Notes under the pieces: model-generated
Told to the model about the DNA's origin: nothing
Database searches by the model: none
What the model saw: the letters and a program-made list of their open reading frames with translations, nothing else
NCBI RefSeq assembly: GCF_040361335.1
Contig: NZ_APNM01000007.1
Coordinates: forward strand, 124,001-188,000
Source: APNM01 sp040361335
GTDB lineage: Bacteria; Pseudomonadota; Gammaproteobacteria; Nevskiales; Salinisphaeraceae
Direction: 5' to 3'
Length of the DNA: 64,000 bases
Shown: piece after piece, positions 62,235 through 64,000 of the stretch
Position numbering within the stretch: the stretch's first letter is position 1
How the letters are laid out: every line of letters begins with the position of its first letter
Position numbers and translations under genes: made by a program

Positions 62235-63566
62235 ATGGACGAGGAGAGGCTTTTGAAACCGGTCAATGTCGGGCTGTTGGGACTGGGCACGGTGGGTGCC
62301 GGCACGGTCAACCTGCTGGCCGAGAACGCGCGCGAGATCACGCGCCGCGCGGGTCGCACCGTACGCGTGACCCACGCCGCGGTGCGCGATCTGTCCAAGC
62401 CGCGTGCCTGCGATGTCGAGGGTATCCGGATCAGCGACGATCCCGCCGCGGTGGTCGCCGACCCGGAAGTGGACGTGGTGCTGGAGCTGATCGGCGGCAC
62501 CGACGAGGCCTACCGGCTGGTGATGGCGGCGATCGAGCACGGCAAGCACGTGGTCACCGCCAACAAGCACCTGATCGCCCTGTACGGCAACGAGATCTTC
62601 GCCGCCGCCGACAACCGCGGCGTGGTGGTCACGTTCGAGGCCGCCGTGGCCGGCGGTATCCCCATCATCAAGGCTATCCGCGAGGGCCTGGCGGCGAACC
62701 GGATCGAATGGCTGGCGGGCATCATCAACGGCACCAGCAACTTCATCCTCAGCCAGATGATGTTCGAGGGCAAGGAATTCGACGAGGCCCTGGCCGAGGC
62801 CCAGGAGCTGGGTTACGCCGAGGCCGACCCGACGTTCGACGTCGAGGGCGTGGACGCCGCCCACAAGCTGGCGATCCTGGGTAGCATCGCCTTCGGCATC
62901 CCGCTGTCCTACGACCAAATCTACACCCAGGGAATCCGCGACCTGGCGGTGGAGGACATCGCCTATTGCGAGGAGATGGGCTACCGCATCAAGCACCTGG
63001 GCATCGCCCGGCGCCAGGACGGCGGCGTCGAGATGCGGGTGCATCCCACGCTGGTGTCCGAGAAGGCGCTGCTGGCGAGCGTCGAGGGCGAGAAGAACGC
63101 GGTGATGGTCTACGGCGACGCCGTCGGCCCGACCGTGTATTACGGCGCCGGCGCCGGCGCCGGTCCCACGGCCTCGGCCGTGGTAGCCGACCTGATCGAC
63201 ACCGTGCGCATCATGAGCGTCGATCCCGCCGGCCGCGTGCCGCACCTGGCGTTCCAGCCCGATCAGATCAGCAACGAGCCGATCATGGGCGCCGAGGACT
63301 TCTATTGCGGGCATTACTTCCGCATCCAGGTGGCGGACGAGCCGGGCGTGATGGCCGAGATCACGGGCCTGCTCGCCGAGCTGGACGTCAGCATCGAGGC
63401 GATCCTGCAGAAGGACCCGGAGGAGGGCGGCGACGACGCCTTCATCATCATCGTCACCAAGCCCGTGCGCGAGGGCCGTCTGATCGAAGGCCTGGACCAG
63501 ATCCGGGCGCTGCCCTACACCCGCGAGGGCGTGGTGCACATGCGCGTCGCCCAGTTCGAGGACTGA
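62235..63566 (+). CDS. hom: Homoserine dehydrogenase
   Basis: Reduces aspartate semialdehyde to homoserine for threonine and methionine. The protein is 443 residues, stand-alone (no fused aspartokinase). VGLLGLGTVGAGTVNLLAEN binds NAD(P); TANKHLIALYG, GIINGTSNFILS and AELGYAEADPTFDVEG.DA.HKL blocks mark the catalytic domain; an ACT domain (~350-430, YFRIQVADEPGVMAEITGLL) gives threonine feedback. A CACAGAGG element separates it from thrC. Confidence 0.97.
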   Translation: MDEERLLKPVNVGLLGLGTVGAGTVNLLAENAREITRRAGRTVRVTHAAVRDLSKPRACDVEGIRISDDPAAVVADPEVDVVLELIGGTDEAYRLVMAAIEHGKHVVTANKHLIALYGNEIFAAADNRGVVVTFEAAVAGGIPIIKAIREGLAANRIEWLAGIINGTSNFILSQMMFEGKEFDEALAEAQELGYAEADPTFDVEGVDAAHKLAILGSIAFGIPLSYDQIYTQGIRDLAVEDIAYCEEMGYRIKHLGIARRQDGGVEMRVHPTLVSEKALLASVEGEKNAVMVYGDAVGPTVYYGAGAGAGPTASAVVADLIDTVRIMSVDPAGRVPHLAFQPDQISNEPIMGAEDFYCGHYFRIQVADEPGVMAEITGLLAELDVSIEAILQKDPEEGGDDAFIIIVTKPVREGRLIEGLDQIRALPYTREGVVHMRVAQFED

Positions 63567-63571
63567 AAAAC

Positions 63572-63669
63572 ATTAACCACAGAGGCACAGAGATCACAGA
63601 GAAAAGAGTAAATATCTAATTGATATTGAATATTCTTTTTTGCCCCGTGTTCTCTGTGTCTCTGTGGTT
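63572..63669. repeat. CACAGAGG paired inverted-repeat element 8 (hom-thrC gap)
   Basis: Left arm 63572-63602 (ATTAACCACAGAGGCACAGA...), right arm 63649-63669 (GTTCTCTGTGTCTCTGTGGTT). The ~46-nt core is AT-rich (AATATCTAATTGATATTGAA). Confidence 0.87.
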
Positions 63670-63686
63670 GGCTTGGAAATGAAATC

Positions 63687-64000
63687 ATGAGTCAGCGTTA
63701 CACGGGTTTGATCGAGCGTTACCGGGACCGCCTGCCGGTGGCCGACGACGCCCGTCTGATCAGCCTGGGCGAGGGGGCGACCCCGTTGATACGCCTCCAC
63801 AACATCCCGCGCGACGTCGGCTTCGGGGGCGAGTTGTACGTCAAGTACGAAGGGCTGAACCCGTCCGGCTCCTTCAAGGACCGCGGCATGACCATGGCCG
63901 TGACCCAGGCGGTGTCCGAGGGCGCCAAGGCCATCATCTGCGCCTCGACGGGCAATACCTCGGCCTCGGCCGCGGCCTACGCCGCGCGCGCCGGCATTAC
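63687..64000 (+). CDS. thrC: Threonine synthase (partial, runs off right edge)
   Basis: N-terminal ~104 residues of a fold-type II PLP enzyme converting O-phosphohomoserine to threonine. MSQRYTGLIERYRDRLPVAD, SLGEGATPLIRL and the PLP-lysine motif in NPSGSFKDRGM are clear, followed by CASTGNTSASAAAYAARAG. It follows hom, as expected for a threonine operon. No stop before the edge. Confidence 0.96.
   Translation, partial: MSQRYTGLIERYRDRLPVADDARLISLGEGATPLIRLHNIPRDVGFGGELYVKYEGLNPSGSFKDRGMTMAVTQAVSEGAKAIICASTGNTSASAAAYAARAGI

Overview
The window is high-GC chromosomal DNA from a Gram-negative bacterium, almost certainly a gammaproteobacterium. The evidence is the presence of several gammaproteobacterial housekeeping clusters in near-canonical order: map/glnD/dapC/dapD/yffB/dapE on the minus strand, and on the plus strand rpsB-tsf-pyrH-frr-uppS-cdsA-rseP-bamA-skp-lpxD-fabZ-lpxA-lpxB-rnhB-dnaE-accA-tilS-pyrG-kdsA-eno-ftsB-truD, then surE-pcm-yqaA-nlpD and alaC-hom-thrC. 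Lipid A, Kdo and outer-membrane assembly genes show a conventional LPS-bearing outer membrane. No rRNA, tRNA, CRISPR array, transposase or phage gene was recognised.

Positions 1-18.5 kb are accessory and built around uptake and hydrolysis of amides or peptides. On the minus strand lie an omega-amino-acid transaminase, a PaiB-like protein and an edge-truncated TolB-propeller lipoprotein. Divergent from these run a NylB-like SxxK serine hydrolase, a POT peptide transporter, a TonB-dependent receptor, an exported P1/S58 (NylC/BapA/DmpA-type) Ntn hydrolase with a C-terminal DUF3471-like domain, and a beta-helix protein. The last three overlap translationally. A full-length paralogue of the edge gene (TolB propeller plus amidohydrolase), a PepSY-TM protein with a porin, and a cNMP-binding patatin lipase follow. 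The enzyme classes resemble those known for omega-amino-acid oligomer (nylon oligomer) degradation, which I flag as a hypothesis.

Positions 18.5-19.7 kb, between convergent genes, are a composite of short repeats: a tandem array of ~180-bp units, each carrying an ~80-bp inverted repeat, embedded among fragments of two other repeat families. From 19.7 to 64 kb the window is mostly core genome with tight operon packing. It is repeatedly interrupted at gene junctions by eight paired inverted-repeat elements whose arms are the CACAGAGG motif and its complement.

Two absences stand out. dxr is missing from its slot between cdsA and rseP, and ispD/ispF are missing between ftsB and truD. The three isoprenoid (MEP) genes are therefore absent from two independent canonical loci, which suggests either relocation or a mevalonate-type replacement. 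rpoS is also absent downstream of nlpD. A DUF1302/DUF1329 outer-membrane gene pair and an Smr-domain gene lie between truD and surE.
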